DNA of 64,000 nt from Planococcus maitriensis. Its GTDB lineage: Bacteria > Bacillota > Bacilli > Bacillales_A > Planococcaceae. The position numbers and the translations under genes are program-made. Within the stretch, counting starts at the first letter, position 1, and every line of letters begins with the position of its first letter. The notes under the pieces were generated by a model. That model was not told the origin of the DNA, did not search any database, and was given only the letters and a program-made list of their open reading frames with translations. Below, in pieces: positions 41,373 to 50,917 of this stretch. The stretch covers positions 744,001 through 808,000 of the forward strand of contig NZ_QLZQ01000001.1 in the NCBI RefSeq assembly GCF_003289925.1. The letters are read 5' to 3'.

Positions 41373-42095
41373 TTAAAGCACTTTATCCAGGAAGTCGCGT
41401 GCGCGTGCGCTTGCCGGATTCTTGAAAAAGCTTTCTGGTTCGCCTTCCTCAACGAGGATACCATGATCCAAAAACAAGACGCGGTCTGCGACTTCCCGGG
41501 CAAAACCCATCTCATGCGTCACGATGACCATCGTCATGCCGGATTTTGCAAGATCTTTCATGACCTCCAGCACTTCCTTGACCATTTCCGGATCGAGTGC
41601 AGAGGTCGGTTCGTCGAACAGCATGAGTTCCGGTTCCATGGCGAGTGCGCGCGCAATCGCGACACGCTGCTTTTGGCCGCCGGATAAGCTGTTCGGGTAG
41701 GCAGCGGCTTTTTGCGCCAGGCCGACGCGGTCGAGCAATTGGCGTGCTTTCTCTTCAGCGTCGTATTTTTTGACGCCTTTCGCTTTCAGCGGGGCATACA
41801 TCAAATTCTCCAGTACTGTCATATGGGGAAACAAGTGGAAATGCTGGAATACCATGCCGATCTGTTGGCGGATTTTATGGATTTCTTTTCTAGAAGCGGT
41901 CAAGTTCTTGCCGCTGATTTCAATCGCGCCGGAAGTGGGTGTCTCCAGTAAATTCAAGCAGCGCAGGAATGTCGATTTGCCGGAACCGGACGGGCCGATG
42001 ATCGCGACGACTTCGCCTTTTTGGATGTTGGTGGAAATATCGCTCAATACGAGGTTGTCCCCGAATTTTTTCGATAAGGCTTGTACATCAATCAC
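41373..42095 (-). CDS. Amino-acid ABC transporter ATP-binding protein (GlnQ-type)
   Basis: ATPase subunit of a polar amino-acid importer (240 residues). Walker [13 protein letters not shown]-loop [20 protein letters not shown], signature [15 protein letters not shown], Walker [15 protein letters not shown] and the H-loop VTHEMGFA. The sequence AALDPE/HLFPHMT style is that of the GlnQ/HisP subfamily. It starts with GTG at 42095, eight bases inside the permease gene, with AAAGGAG upstream. Last gene of the three-gene operon (binding protein, permease, ATPase). Substrate is set by the binding protein; arginine, glutamine, lysine or cystine are all possible. Confidence 0.92.
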   Translation of the reverse strand: MIDVQALSKKFGDNLVLSDISTNIQKGEVVAIIGPSGSGKSTFLRCLNLLETPTSGAIEISGKNLTASRKEIHKIRQQIGMVFQHFHLFPHMTVLENLMYAPLKAKGVKKYDAEEKARQLLDRVGLAQKAAAYPNSLSGGQKQRVAIARALAMEPELMLFDEPTSALDPEMVKEVLEVMKDLAKSGMTMVIVTHEMGFAREVADRVLFLDHGILVEEGEPESFFKNPASARARDFLDKVL

Positions 42096-42747
42096 TAAGC
42101 TTCAATCTCCTTTCGACCATGCGTCCGATTACCGTTAAGCCCATGACCAGGCACCAATAGATCAGGCCCACAAACAATAGCGGCTCAAAATTGCGGAACA
42201 AGTCTGCCCCGACCACTTGGGCACGGCGCATCAAATCCAGATAGCCGATCGTCGAGACGATGGCGGATTCTTTCGTTAAGGTGATGAATTCATTCATCAA
42301 GGCAGGCAGGATATTCTTCAGCGCCTGCGGCAAGATGATGTCTTTCATCATCGCGCCGTACGGGACGCCGAGGGCCTGTGCTGCTTCCAGCTGGCCTTTG
42401 TCGACGGCTTGGATGCCGGCACGGATGATTTCCGAAATATAGGCGGATGAATTCAAGCCGAACGCGAGAATCGCGGACAGGAACGGCGAGATGTCATAGC
42501 CGGTCAATTGCGGGATGGAATAATAGATGATCATCAGTTGCAAGATGAGCGGCGTTCCGCGAAAAATAGACGTGTAAGCATCGGCGAACCATCGAAGCGG
42601 CTTTGCCGAACCGATCTTAAACAGCGCCAGCACCGTTCCGAGAATGGAGCCGAGGATGATCGCGAAAAAGACGAATTTCAAGGTCACCCAAATTCCTTCG
42701 AGCATGAAGGGGATATACGGGACAATTTGTGAAAAATCTAGATTCAT
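42088..42747 (-). CDS. Amino-acid ABC transporter permease
   Basis: Membrane subunit of 219 residues with about five helices and the His/Glu/Gln permease pattern: [20 protein letters not shown] at the N-terminus, [18 protein letters not shown], and the coupling EAA loop [23 protein letters not shown]. As usual for the family, it should form a homodimer or work with the ATPase at 41373. Overlaps it by 8 bases and lies 31 bases after the binding-protein gene, so expression is linked. Substrate not determined. Confidence 0.92.
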   Translation of the reverse strand: MNLDFSQIVPYIPFMLEGIWVTLKFVFFAIILGSILGTVLALFKIGSAKPLRWFADAYTSIFRGTPLILQLMIIYYSIPQLTGYDISPFLSAILAFGLNSSAYISEIIRAGIQAVDKGQLEAAQALGVPYGAMMKDIILPQALKNILPALMNEFITLTKESAIVSTIGYLDLMRRAQVVGADLFRNFEPLLFVGLIYWCLVMGLTVIGRMVERRLKLSD

Positions 42748-42778
42748 GACAGTTCCAACTCTTTTCTAAAGGCGAATT

Positions 42779-43549
42779 TTACTGCTCGTCCGTGAGCCAT
42801 TTCTCTTTCAGTTCATCGAGCTTGCCGTTTTCTTCCATCTCGGCGAGCACTTGGTTGACGTCTTCTACCAAATCGCTGCCTTTCGGGAATGCAACGGCCA
42901 TGCCAGGAGAAGCGGTGGTCGGGTCATCGAATGCATCGAGCCCTTGTGCTTCGATATAGCCCAGTGCGACTTGCTTATCCATATAAGCGGCATCGATGCG
43001 GCCCGAGAGGATTTCCTGGATCAATGCACCGGAATCGTCGAGCGCCTTCAATTCGAAATCGATGCCTTCGTCTTCAATGATGCTCTTCGCGCCTTCTTCC
43101 TGGATCGTGCCGAGCTGAACGCCGACCGTCAATCCTTCGAGGTCTTCAAGTGTTGTGAGCCCGGATCCTTTTTGGGAGACGAACATTTCGCCGGAATGGT
43201 TGTATTCAGTGGAGAAGTCGACGTTTTCCTTACGGGCATCCGTCGCGGACATGCCAGCCAATACCAGGTCGACACGGTCATTTTGCAAAGCGCCGATCAA
43301 GCCGTCGAATTTCATGTCCGTGATTTTCAGTTCAACCCCCAGTTCACCTGCGATATAATTAGCAAGGTCGATATCAAAACCGACGATGTCGCCTTGTGGG
43401 TTGCGTGATTCAAAAGGCGCGAACTCAGCGGATGTACCCATTTCCAATACCTCTTTTTGTTCGGCAGCTCCAGTCGCTGTGTCTTCCTGGCCGCAAGCTG
43501 TCAATAGCAGTGCAGAAACGCCGCCTGCAAGTAAGTATGATTTTTTCAT
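42779..43549 (-). CDS. Amino-acid ABC transporter substrate-binding lipoprotein
   Basis: Extracellular receptor for the ABC importer, 256 residues. Signal peptide with lipobox LLTAC (Cys19), then a two-lobed periplasmic-binding fold of cluster F: EMGTSAEFAPFESRNPQGDI, GFDIDLANYIAGELG, FDGLIGALQNDRVDLVLAGM and the STEYNHSGEM hinge-like stretch. Start ATG 43549 has GGAGGG at proper spacing; the long upstream in-frame extension has no ribosome site. It heads the operon; homologues bind glutamine, arginine or lysine, and the ligand here is unknown. Confidence 0.9.
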   Translation of the reverse strand: MKKSYLLAGGVSALLLTACGQEDTATGAAEQKEVLEMGTSAEFAPFESRNPQGDIVGFDIDLANYIAGELGVELKITDMKFDGLIGALQNDRVDLVLAGMSATDARKENVDFSTEYNHSGEMFVSQKGSGLTTLEDLEGLTVGVQLGTIQEEGAKSIIEDEGIDFELKALDDSGALIQEILSGRIDAAYMDKQVALGYIEAQGLDAFDDPTTASPGMAVAFPKGSDLVEDVNQVLAEMEENGKLDELKEKWLTDEQ

Positions 43550-43682
43550 AATAATTCCCTCCGTTGTATGTTTATTCGATAAAATGAATCTTAACACGAC
43601 GACATGACAAGCGAAAGAGTTTTTATACATATTTATGAATAATTATTAATTCAAATAGTTCAGAAAATTGGAGTGTGAAATG

Positions 43683-44285
43683 ATGAAAACTTTGCTTTTG
43701 ACAGGATTCGAACCTTTCTTGGAATACACGGTCAATCCAACGATGAGAATTGCGGAGAAATTGGACGGCGAACAGATTGGCGGATACCGCATCATCAGCC
43801 GCATCTTGCCGGTCGATTTTAATCATTCAGGTGAACTGATAGTGCAATGGATCGATGAGTTGAAGCCTGATGCAGTCGTTTCTTTGGGGCTTGCAGCTGG
43901 CCGCTACAAGATTACACCTGAGCGTGTCGCACTTAATGTGAAAGATGGAGATGCGGATAACGAAGGCTACCAGCCGATTGATGAACCGATTTCTGCGCAA
44001 GGGCCCGCTGCTTATCTGTCGACTTTGCCGGTGCGCAAAATGACGCAAGCATTGCTTCAGGAAGGGCTCCCGGCGGAAATCTCCAATACTGCTGGTGCAT
44101 ATCTATGCAATAATATTATGTATGAAGGGCTTCATTACGCCGCCGTGAACGAGTTGGACATGCCGTCTGGCTTTATCCATATCCCGGCGGACCACCAATT
44201 GGCGATCGAACACGGAAAACTTCCGAGTTGGTCCCATGAAGACCTTTTACGCGGTGTGCGGATTTGCTTGGAAACGATGGATTAA
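43683..44285 (+). CDS. pcp: Pyroglutamyl-peptidase I
   Basis: Cysteine peptidase (C15) of 200 residues that removes N-terminal pyroglutamate from peptides, helping use of peptides and of spontaneous N-terminal cyclised products. Family motifs: LLTGFEPF at the N-terminus, TPERVALN with the catalytic Glu, SNTAGAYLCNNIMY with the nucleophile Cys, and FIHIPADHQ with the catalytic His. Slightly shorter than the B. subtilis enzyme (215), with a trimmed C-terminus. ATG 43680 and 43683 are both possible; 43683 has better spacing from GGAG. Divergent from the amino-acid importer operon, which fits peptide/amino-acid use. Confidence 0.92.
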   Translation: MKTLLLTGFEPFLEYTVNPTMRIAEKLDGEQIGGYRIISRILPVDFNHSGELIVQWIDELKPDAVVSLGLAAGRYKITPERVALNVKDGDADNEGYQPIDEPISAQGPAAYLSTLPVRKMTQALLQEGLPAEISNTAGAYLCNNIMYEGLHYAAVNELDMPSGFIHIPADHQLAIEHGKLPSWSHEDLLRGVRICLETMD

Positions 44286-44308
44286 AGTTAAATAGAAAAT
44301 GAAAATCG

Positions 44309-44341
44309 AAAAGACAGAGCCTTTGCGCTCTGTCTTTTTTT
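44309..44341 (+). terminator. Intrinsic terminator
   Basis: Stem AAAGACAGAGC / GCTCTGTCTTT with T run, after pcp. Confidence 0.9.
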
Positions 44342-44468
44342 ATTTGTAAACATGGGTAGAATAAGAAGTTCACAGAAAAAGAGTGAATATTCCTATAGAA
44401 TATAATGGCATTTTTTGTGAATTGCAGTAGGATGGATTTATCAAGAGTTTTAGGATAGGAGGTGCCTT

Positions 44469-45401
44469 ATGCTTGAAACGGAGCAGCTGACAAAAAAGTT
44501 CAAAGACACCATTGCGGTCGATGACGTGAGTTTGGTGCTCAGGCAAGGGGAATCGGTCGGTCTATTGGGGCCGAACGGTGCGGGGAAGTCCACGGCAATC
44601 GCCATGATCTCCACGTTGATGAAGCCGAGCTCGGGCGATGTCAGGCTGAATGGCGAGAGTGTATTGAAGAAGCCGGGTGACATGCGCCGTGTGCTTGGCG
44701 TCGTGCCGCAAAAAATCGCCTTATACGAAGAGTTGAGCGCTTATGAGAACTTGAAGTTCTTCGGCCGGCTATACGGATTGTCGGGAAAAAAACTCGAACA
44801 GCGCATCGATTATGTAGTCGAACTCGTCGGTTTGGCAGACCGGAAAAAAGAGCTGGTCAAGAATTATTCAGGAGGCATGCAGCGGAGGATCAATCTGGCA
44901 GCAGCGATGATGCACGAACCGGAAGTGCTCATCATGGACGAACCGACTGTCGGCATCGACCCGCAATCGCGCAACCATTTGCTCGAAACCATCCGCAAGC
45001 TCAACCGGGAGGAAGGAATGACGGTCCTGTATACAAGCCATTATATGGAAGAAGTCGAAAAGCTCTGTGACCGGGTTTATATCATGGACCACGGCAAAGT
45101 CATCGCCGAAGGGACGAAAGAAGAGCTCAAAGCGATTTTGTCGGATCAGGAAACGGTGTTGATCGATTTCGACCAAAATTATCCGGAGCTTTTCGCGAAA
45201 CTCAGCGAAATAGAGGGAGTGCAGCATGCGGCAGCAGAGGAGCATAGCTTGAAGCTGATCATCCCGAAAGGAACAAGATTGCTTGCAGCTTTGTTCCACG
45301 AAGCGGAACGCTACGGGGCCCAAGTGGTCAACGTCAATGTCCAGACGCCGACCCTTGAAGATGTATTCCTGCGGCTTACCGGGCGCAAATTAAGGGACTG
45401 A
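44469..45401 (+). CDS. ABC-2 exporter ATP-binding protein
   Basis: ATPase of 310 residues for an ABC-2-type exporter. Walker A GPNGAGKSTAI, Q-loop with VVPQKIALYEELSAYENL, signature YSGGMQRRINLAAAM, Walker B LIMDEPTVGIDPQ, H-loop YTSHYMEE. The extra C-terminal 80 residues form the regulatory-like domain typical of drug/antibiotic-resistance ABC ATPases (DrrA/YadG group). GGAGGTG lies upstream of the ATG. It is followed after 13 bases by two permease genes, making a complete exporter operon. Substrate unknown; may be a drug, lipid or peptide. Confidence 0.92.
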   Translation: MLETEQLTKKFKDTIAVDDVSLVLRQGESVGLLGPNGAGKSTAIAMISTLMKPSSGDVRLNGESVLKKPGDMRRVLGVVPQKIALYEELSAYENLKFFGRLYGLSGKKLEQRIDYVVELVGLADRKKELVKNYSGGMQRRINLAAAMMHEPEVLIMDEPTVGIDPQSRNHLLETIRKLNREEGMTVLYTSHYMEEVEKLCDRVYIMDHGKVIAEGTKEELKAILSDQETVLIDFDQNYPELFAKLSEIEGVQHAAAEEHSLKLIIPKGTRLLAALFHEAERYGAQVVNVNVQTPTLEDVFLRLTGRKLRD

Positions 45402-45414
45402 GGAGGGGAGCTTT

Positions 45415-46674
45415 ATGGGCGCTTTTCTAATAAAAGACATCATGTTATTGCTCCGCGACCGTTCCGAACTATTGATACTTTTAGCGATGCCTTTTTTACT
45501 CATTGCGATTCTCGGCTTTTCACTGCGCGGCATTTTTTCAGGGGATTTGGAAGCTTTGGAAATGGACATTGCGCTTGTATCACAAGGGGACGAAGCGCAG
45601 GCAGTGGCATCGCTTCAAAACGAAATCGAGGAAATGGGGCTGCCGCCTGGAGAAACACAAGCGCTGAAACAGGCGGCTGAATCGGCCAGTCCGCAAACGA
45701 TGCTCGTCTCCCTTCTGGAAGATGAGAGTTTGAGCGAATTGGTAACGATTGAACGGATGAGCCGGGCAGAGGCGCAAGAAAGCCTGGATGAAGAAACGGT
45801 GGATGCGGTCATTACCTTGCCGCAAGGGTTTACAGAAGATTCCCTGAGAAATATGCTGTTTGGCGAAAGCAAAAGCGGCGAACTGGAATTGCTGGTAGCG
45901 GATTTATCATCTCCACAAACAGATGTTCTCAAGTCCATCCTCAACGAATTTGTGCGCACCGTAAATTTTGAAGCATCGATTTCCAGGCTGTCGGGACAAC
46001 AATCGGCAACGGAAGTGTCTGGCGGCATTGAAACGATCACTGCACGTCAGCCGATCACTTCGTTTCAATACTATACGATCGGCATGGCCGTCATGTTTGT
46101 GTTGTTTGTCGGGTCCACAATTGCCCGACAGGCAAATCTTGAACAAAAGCAGATGGTTTTCGACCGGATCCGTTTGTCGAACCGGCCGCCGCTGCTGTAT
46201 TTGAGCAGCAAGGCCATCGCTGCAGCGGCAATTGTCTCGGTGCAGCTTATTTTATTGTTCGGGTTGTCGGCGTTGTTGTTCCAGACATTTGCAGCGGATT
46301 CTTGGGCTTTTTGGTCGGGGATCGCCATCATTTCCATCGTACTGGCATTATCGGTCGGTTGCCTCGCAGCCCTGATGGTCGCTATAACCTTGAGACTTGA
46401 AAGCGATGCCGTGCCGGCGATTTTCTCCGGCGGCGTCATTTCACTGATGGCGTTTGTCGGCGGCAGCTTTATGCCGCTTGATGGCATGCCGGAACTGCTG
46501 CGGGCGATCGGCAATTGGACCCCGAACGGAGCGGCACTGTCCGCCTATTTTTCCTGGCTATTGGAACCTGAACTCAGCCAGTTGGCGGGCCCGCTTCTGC
46601 GGATTGCAGCTGTGGCAGTAATCTTTTTGCTATTGGCACTCGCCATATTTCCGAGAAAGGGGGGAGCGGCATGA
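45415..46674 (+). CDS. ABC-2 type transporter permease 1
   Basis: Membrane subunit, 419 residues. One N-terminal helix (about 20-42), a large extracytoplasmic domain (about 45-215), and five or six C-terminal helices (about 225-415) with the ABC2_membrane_3 pattern, including TIARQANLEQKQMVFDRIRL and SGGVISLMAFVGGSFMPLDG. This is the layout of the YhgE/DrrB/NatB-like exporters. It shares four bases with the next permease gene (ATGA), and a GAGGGGAG site precedes its start. It should pair with the second permease as a heterodimer on one ATPase dimer. Confidence 0.88.
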   Translation: MGAFLIKDIMLLLRDRSELLILLAMPFLLIAILGFSLRGIFSGDLEALEMDIALVSQGDEAQAVASLQNEIEEMGLPPGETQALKQAAESASPQTMLVSLLEDESLSELVTIERMSRAEAQESLDEETVDAVITLPQGFTEDSLRNMLFGESKSGELELLVADLSSPQTDVLKSILNEFVRTVNFEASISRLSGQQSATEVSGGIETITARQPITSFQYYTIGMAVMFVLFVGSTIARQANLEQKQMVFDRIRLSNRPPLLYLSSKAIAAAAIVSVQLILLFGLSALLFQTFAADSWAFWSGIAIISIVLALSVGCLAALMVAITLRLESDAVPAIFSGGVISLMAFVGGSFMPLDGMPELLRAIGNWTPNGAALSAYFSWLLEPELSQLAGPLLRIAAVAVIFLLLALAIFPRKGGAA

Positions 46675-47774
46675 AAGCTGTATTTTTGCTGCAATGGCGC
46701 CGTTTTTACCGAAAACCCCTGCTCGTGTTGGCGATGTTCGGGCTGACTGTCATTTTCGTCTCCGTCACAGCGGCGGGCGAGCAAAGCGGGCCGCAACTGA
46801 TTCCTGTCTATGCGGATGGATCGATGAGTGAGCTGCAAGCGCAAACTTGGCTGGAGCGCTTGAACAGTGAAGAGCAATTCCAGTTCGAATTAATGCCCGA
46901 ATCCGAAGCCCGTTCGTATGTAGCGGAAGGAGACGTCTCCCAAGCGGTCAATTTGCTTGAAGCGGATTACCGGTTGCTTGTCGGCAGGGAAGATCCCGCG
47001 CGTTTTGCCTTGGATTCGTTCCTGCGCCGCATCTATTCAGAAGAAATGCGTCTCGAAAATGCGGAACAAACAACGCCAGGTATCAGGGCGGAAATGGAAT
47101 CGGCGTTGTCTGGCCCGGCGCTAACGCTATCGGTTGAATCGCTGCAAGGAGCGGATGACAGTTTTCAATACAACGGGCAGCTTCAGCTATTGTTTGGCAT
47201 GACCTTGTTTTTTGTCATCTATACAATCATGTTCAGCTTGGTGCGCATCGTCGATGAAAAGAGGGCGGGTACCTGGAGCCGGATGATCATTTCGCCGGTC
47301 CGGAAATGGCAAGTGTACCTTGGACATCTCGGCTATAGTTTTTTGATCGGGTTTTCCCAGATTACCCTTATTTTCCTGTTGTTCCGCTTTGCGTTCGGCT
47401 TTGAGCTGGGAGACCGGTTCTGGCTATTGGTCGCCATCGCGGCGTGTTATACATTTTCCATTGTTGCGCTTGGGCTGTTGATCATCTCGCTCATCACCAA
47501 ACCGCAACAGCTTGGTGCTGTCATTCCGATTGTCGCGACGGGAATGGCGATGGTGGGCGGGGCATTCTGGCCGATTGAGCTGGTGACCAATGAAATCCTG
47601 CTTGCGGTCTCGAAAGTGCTGCCCATCACATACGGCTTGCAGGCGTTAACGAGTGTCGCCGTCTATGGAAACGGCCTGCAGGCAGTCGCGATTCCATTAT
47701 TGCTGCTGCTTGGTTTCGGCAGCATCTGCATGGCGATTGCCATTCGTTTGATGGAATGGCGCAGCGCTTCATAA
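46671..47774 (+). CDS. ABC-2 type transporter permease 2
   Basis: Second permease, 367 residues, with the same plan as the first: N-terminal helix (about 15-35), extracytoplasmic domain (about 40-165) and six C-terminal helices, including the VDEKRAGTWSRMIISPVRKWQ amphipathic coupling segment and ATGMAMVGGAFWPIELV. The two permeases differ enough to be a heterodimer. Starts within the stop of permease 1 and ends at a symmetric terminator. Confidence 0.88.
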   Translation: MKAVFLLQWRRFYRKPLLVLAMFGLTVIFVSVTAAGEQSGPQLIPVYADGSMSELQAQTWLERLNSEEQFQFELMPESEARSYVAEGDVSQAVNLLEADYRLLVGREDPARFALDSFLRRIYSEEMRLENAEQTTPGIRAEMESALSGPALTLSVESLQGADDSFQYNGQLQLLFGMTLFFVIYTIMFSLVRIVDEKRAGTWSRMIISPVRKWQVYLGHLGYSFLIGFSQITLIFLLFRFAFGFELGDRFWLLVAIAACYTFSIVALGLLIISLITKPQQLGAVIPIVATGMAMVGGAFWPIELVTNEILLAVSKVLPITYGLQALTSVAVYGNGLQAVAIPLLLLLGFGSICMAIAIRLMEWRSAS

Positions 47775-47775
47775 T

Positions 47776-47803
47776 AAAAAGAACCGCAGCTGCGGTTCTT
47801 TTT
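47776..47803. terminator. Bidirectional terminator
   Basis: Perfect inverted repeat AAAAAGAACCGCAG / CTGCGGTTCTTTTT between converging genes. Confidence 0.92.
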
Positions 47804-48461
47804 AGATAATTTCCCAATTGCGTTCAGAGGCGAGTGTTCGCAGGCGCGGTTCGGGGCGTACGGCGACGGGATGGCCGACCAGTTCGAGGACCGGAACATC
47901 TGACAGGCTGTCGCCGTAGGCATAGCTGTTTTTCCAATCGACCGCTGCATCACCGAGCGCTTCCAGGATTTTCTCGGTTTTCAATGGCCCCTGGATATGG
48001 ACGACCGGTGTTTTATGGTCGAGAATGTCCGCTTCATAAGGGACTTCCGTGCCGATGATTTTCTTGATCGGCAATTCCTTCGTCACGGCATGCAAGAGCG
48101 GCGTGAATGCGCCCGAGACGAGCATGCAATAATCTTCATTGGACACATGTCGCTTCAGGCGCTCGACGACTTCATGGTTGAAATCATCGTGCATGAGCTC
48201 TGCGATTTCACCGAAATAATCTTCCAGTTCCTGTTTTGAAAAGGTCTCGAGTGCGGCCAAGTATGCCTGGACGGAACGGGCCCGCATTTTGGCTTCCGGG
48301 TAGATCTTCAGTTTGTGGCCGATATAAGGCGGCATGATGGCCCGGTAGAATTTACGGTATCTGCGGCTATGGACCGGGTGGTTCTTCAAATGGTCCATCA
48401 TCAATTGAAATGTTTCTTTTGCATATAAAGTGCCATCGAAATCGAATATGGCGACGCGCAT
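47802..48461 (-). CDS. HAD-IB family hydrolase (phosphoserine-phosphatase-like)
   Basis: Phosphatase of 219 residues, HAD subfamily IB. Motif I FDFDGTLYAK (Asp7, Asp9), motif II LVSGAF, Lys in HIQGPLKTEKI, motif IV YGDSLSDVPVLELVG. The 95-residue helical cap resembles SerB-like and phosphatidylglycerophosphatase-like HAD-IB proteins with the substrate not known. Starts ATG 48461 after GGAGGG. It ends at the symmetric terminator shared with the ABC exporter operon. No serine-pathway gene is adjacent. Confidence 0.87.
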   Translation of the reverse strand: MRVAIFDFDGTLYAKETFQLMMDHLKNHPVHSRRYRKFYRAIMPPYIGHKLKIYPEAKMRARSVQAYLAALETFSKQELEDYFGEIAELMHDDFNHEVVERLKRHVSNEDYCMLVSGAFTPLLHAVTKELPIKKIIGTEVPYEADILDHKTPVVHIQGPLKTEKILEALGDAAVDWKNSYAYGDSLSDVPVLELVGHPVAVRPEPRLRTLASERNWEII

Positions 48462-48588
48462 ATAATCCCTCCACTCTCATTTTCCTGCTGTTTCCATCAT
48501 AGCGGAAATCTCCAGTTTTCACCAAGCATGTTTAGACGTTTTCTTCGCAAGGGTATGGAAAAGAAACAATGAAGCTGGAGGGGTAGAC

Positions 48589-48882
48589 ATGGCAAAACAA
48601 CGAATCACGGTCGGTTACGTGGAATTGACGCAAGACGAATCGGACCGCCTGTTTGAACAAGTGAAAAAATCGAGGGGCATCGATTCCTATGGGGAACTCC
48701 AGAGTTTGATGGAAGACTACGATGCGACTGTCGAAGAGCCGGTCAAGCAGCCGCTCAAGGAAGTGCTCGATGAAGAGGAAGCGCCGGAAGAACCTGCTCA
48801 GCAAGGCATGCGTTATATCAATATTTTCAACGCTATCGAAGCTGATGAAAGCTACCGCATTGAAGCATCAAACCAGGAATGA
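48589..48882 (+). CDS. Uncharacterised acidic small protein (97 aa)
   Basis: Not recognised. Soluble, with an N-terminal half that looks alpha/beta (ITVGYVELTQDESDRLFEQV) and an acidic, proline-rich middle (EEPVKQPLKEVLDEEEAPEE) before a short strand MRYINIFNAIEA. No membrane segments or metal motifs. GAAGCTGGAGGGG is upstream of the ATG, so it is translated. Isolated: upstream it is divergent from the HAD-IB gene, and downstream lies the interspersed repeat. Confidence 0.6.
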   Translation: MAKQRITVGYVELTQDESDRLFEQVKKSRGIDSYGELQSLMEDYDATVEEPVKQPLKEVLDEEEAPEEPAQQGMRYINIFNAIEADESYRIEASNQE

Positions 48883-48971
48883 TCTCTCTTTTTTCAAAGT
48901 GTTGAATAAGTATGAAATCTACTATGCTTTTAATAAAGTGATTTCTTTTTAACAATTAAAATTCAATAATC

Positions 48972-49132
48972 TAGCTTAGTATTTGGAGAAGCGTTTGCTC
49001 GACTCCGGTGGATCAGCGAGACGACCGAGACCCAGCAAGACGCGCAGCGGCTGAGGAGGCTTGGGCGCGAGCCCACGGAAAGCGAGCGATAAGCTTCGGA
49101 AAATACGACTGCTTACCTTTCTGCACAAGCTA
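48972..49132 (+). repeat. Interspersed hairpin-forming repeat, copy B
   Basis: About 160 bases with inverted ends: GTATTTGGAGAAGC at the left pairs with the AAGCTTCGGAAAATAC end on the right, then GCTCG...GGTGG with CCAC..GCGAGC further in, so the whole unit can fold into a long imperfect hairpin. Short CTAGCTT/AAGCTAG ends flank it. It is GC-rich against an AT-rich setting. Same family as copy A (38735) but in opposite orientation. No ORF is supported. Confidence 0.7.
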
Positions 49133-49133
49133 G

Positions 49134-49168
49134 AAAAGGGAGATCCGAAATCGGATCTCCCTTCTTTA
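49134..49168. terminator. Intrinsic terminator
   Basis: Stem AAGGGAGATCCGA / TCGGATCTCCCTT flanked by A/T, after the repeat and before the yhfH-like gene end (minus strand). Confidence 0.85.
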
Positions 49169-49172
49169 TTGT

Positions 49173-49301
49173 CTATTCGTCTTTATTCGCGATGCAGCGT
49201 TCGCATTCGTAGATGATCGATTCGCGGCGTTCCTTGATTTCACAACCGCATTCCCGGCATTCTTTGCGTGTACGCGTCTCAAATTTTTGCATGTTTTTCA
49301 T
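49173..49301 (-). CDS. YhfH family zinc-ribbon-like small protein
   Basis: A 42-residue protein with two CxxC pairs (CRECGC and CERC) in the pattern of the YhfH family: KECRECGCEIKERRESIIYE followed by CERC. The four cysteines should bind one zinc as a minimal ribbon. Function unknown. GGAGGAGATC is directly before the ATG, and codons fit its neighbours. It lies 18 bases before the malate synthase stop codon region, on the same strand and downstream of aceB, so it may be read through from aceAB. Confidence 0.85.
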   Translation of the reverse strand: MKNMQKFETRTRKECRECGCEIKERRESIIYECERCIANKDE

Positions 49302-49319
49302 AGTGATCTCCTCCAGTTG

Positions 49320-50912
49320 TTAGGTTAGTTTTTCGTACCCTGGCAGCGTCAAGAATTCAGCAAAATCACTTTGCAACGTGAGACTTGTAAACAACTCGCG
49401 GGCTTCCGCGTAGTGTCCGGTGTTATAGCGCTCTTCGCCGACGGCTTGTTTGATCAAGGCATCTTCTTCTTCGATGACTTCGTGGAACAAGCTGACGTCG
49501 ACGTTGCGGCCATCTTTCAGAACGCCTTTCGGATGGCGGATCCATTGCCACACTTGGGAGCGGGAAATTTCCGCTGTCGCTGCATCTTCCATCAAATTAT
49601 TGATCGGTGCAGCCCCGTTTCCGGAGAGCCAAGAGGCGATATACTGGATGCCGACCGAGATATTGGAGCGGAGGCCTTGTTCAGTGATCGAGCCTTCCGG
49701 TACTTCCACTAATTGCTCCGCTGTCACGTGGACATCGTCGCGCTGTTTGTCGATCTGGTTCGGTGTCGGCATGTACTTGTCGAATTGCTCCATCGCCGTC
49801 TGTACCATGCCAGGGTGGGCGACCCACGTGCCGTCATGGCCGTCCGTCACTTCGCGGCGCTTGTCTTCGGCAACTTTGTTGAATGCTGCCGTATTGGCTT
49901 CGTCATCCCCTTTGACCGGAATCTGGGCAGCCATGCCGCCCATCGCCGGAGCGCCCCGTCTGTGGCAGGTTTTGATGCACAGGGATGTGTACGCCTTCAT
50001 GAATGGAACCGTCATGGTCACCTGGGAGCGGTCCGGGAAGATGTATTCCGGGTTGTTGCGCATCCGTTTGATGACAGAGAAGATGTAATCCCAGCGGCCG
50101 CAGTTGAGGCCGGCTGAATGGCCGCGCAGTTCGTAAAGGATTTCGTCCATTTCGAATGCTGCCATGATCGTCTCGATCAGGACCGTCGCCCGGATCGTGC
50201 CTTGCGGGATGCCGAGCTCATCTTGTGCAAAGATGAATACGTCGTTCCAGAGGCGCGCTTCCAGATGGCTCTCAAGCTTCGGCAAATAGAAGTAAGGGCC
50301 GGTGCCGCGGTCGATCAATTCTTTCGCATTGTGGAAAAAGTATAGCCCGAAATCGACCAGGCTGCCGGAAGTCGGCTTTCCGTCAATGAGAAGGTTCTTC
50401 TCGGGCAGGTGCCAGCCGCGCGGGCGGACCATCAAGACGGCCGTTTTTTCATTGAGTGCATAGTTCTTGCCGGTTTCAGGGGCCGTAAAATCGATTTGGC
50501 GGCGAATCGCATCGCGCAAATTGATCTGTCCGTCGATGACGTTGTACCAGCTTGGCGCTGTCGCGTCTTCGAGGTCCGCCATGAACATCTTCGCGCCGGA
50601 GTTCAGCGCGTTGATGAGCATTTTGCGATTGGTCGGGCCGGTGATTTCCACTCGGCGGTCTTTCATATCTTCCGGAAGGGGAGCGATCTTCCAGTCCCCT
50701 TCACGGATTTCTTTCGTTTCAGGAAGGAAATCAAGCTTTTTGCCGCTATCGAGTTCTTGTTGCCGCACCTGGCGTTTTTCCAGAAGTTCGATCCGACGCT
50801 TGTCGAAACGAGTGTGCAGCTTTTCAATGAACTCCAGCGCTTCGGGAGTCAGGATCTCCTCCATGCCTGGAACCGCTTCACCTGTAATCTGTACATTCGA
50901 TTTCGTCAGCAA
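49320..50912 (-). CDS. aceB: Malate synthase A
   Basis: Second enzyme of the glyoxylate bypass: glyoxylate plus acetyl-CoA gives malate. The 530-residue length is typical of the A isoform. Characteristic parts are [17 protein letters not shown] (metal-binding and catalytic Asp), [16 protein letters not shown], the central [15 protein letters not shown] region and a conserved C-terminal lobe with [23 protein letters not shown] start with AAAGGATG upstream. It is 5 bases downstream of aceA, forming the aceA-aceB operon that lets the cell live on acetate or fatty acids. A zinc-ribbon mini-gene follows. Confidence 0.96.
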   Translation of the reverse strand: MLTKSNVQITGEAVPGMEEILTPEALEFIEKLHTRFDKRRIELLEKRQVRQQELDSGKKLDFLPETKEIREGDWKIAPLPEDMKDRRVEITGPTNRKMLINALNSGAKMFMADLEDATAPSWYNVIDGQINLRDAIRRQIDFTAPETGKNYALNEKTAVLMVRPRGWHLPEKNLLIDGKPTSGSLVDFGLYFFHNAKELIDRGTGPYFYLPKLESHLEARLWNDVFIFAQDELGIPQGTIRATVLIETIMAAFEMDEILYELRGHSAGLNCGRWDYIFSVIKRMRNNPEYIFPDRSQVTMTVPFMKAYTSLCIKTCHRRGAPAMGGMAAQIPVKGDDEANTAAFNKVAEDKRREVTDGHDGTWVAHPGMVQTAMEQFDKYMPTPNQIDKQRDDVHVTAEQLVEVPEGSITEQGLRSNISVGIQYIASWLSGNGAAPINNLMEDAATAEISRSQVWQWIRHPKGVLKDGRNVDVSLFHEVIEEEDALIKQAVGEERYNTGHYAEARELFTSLTLQSDFAEFLTLPGYEKLT

Positions 50913-50917
50913 TCAAA

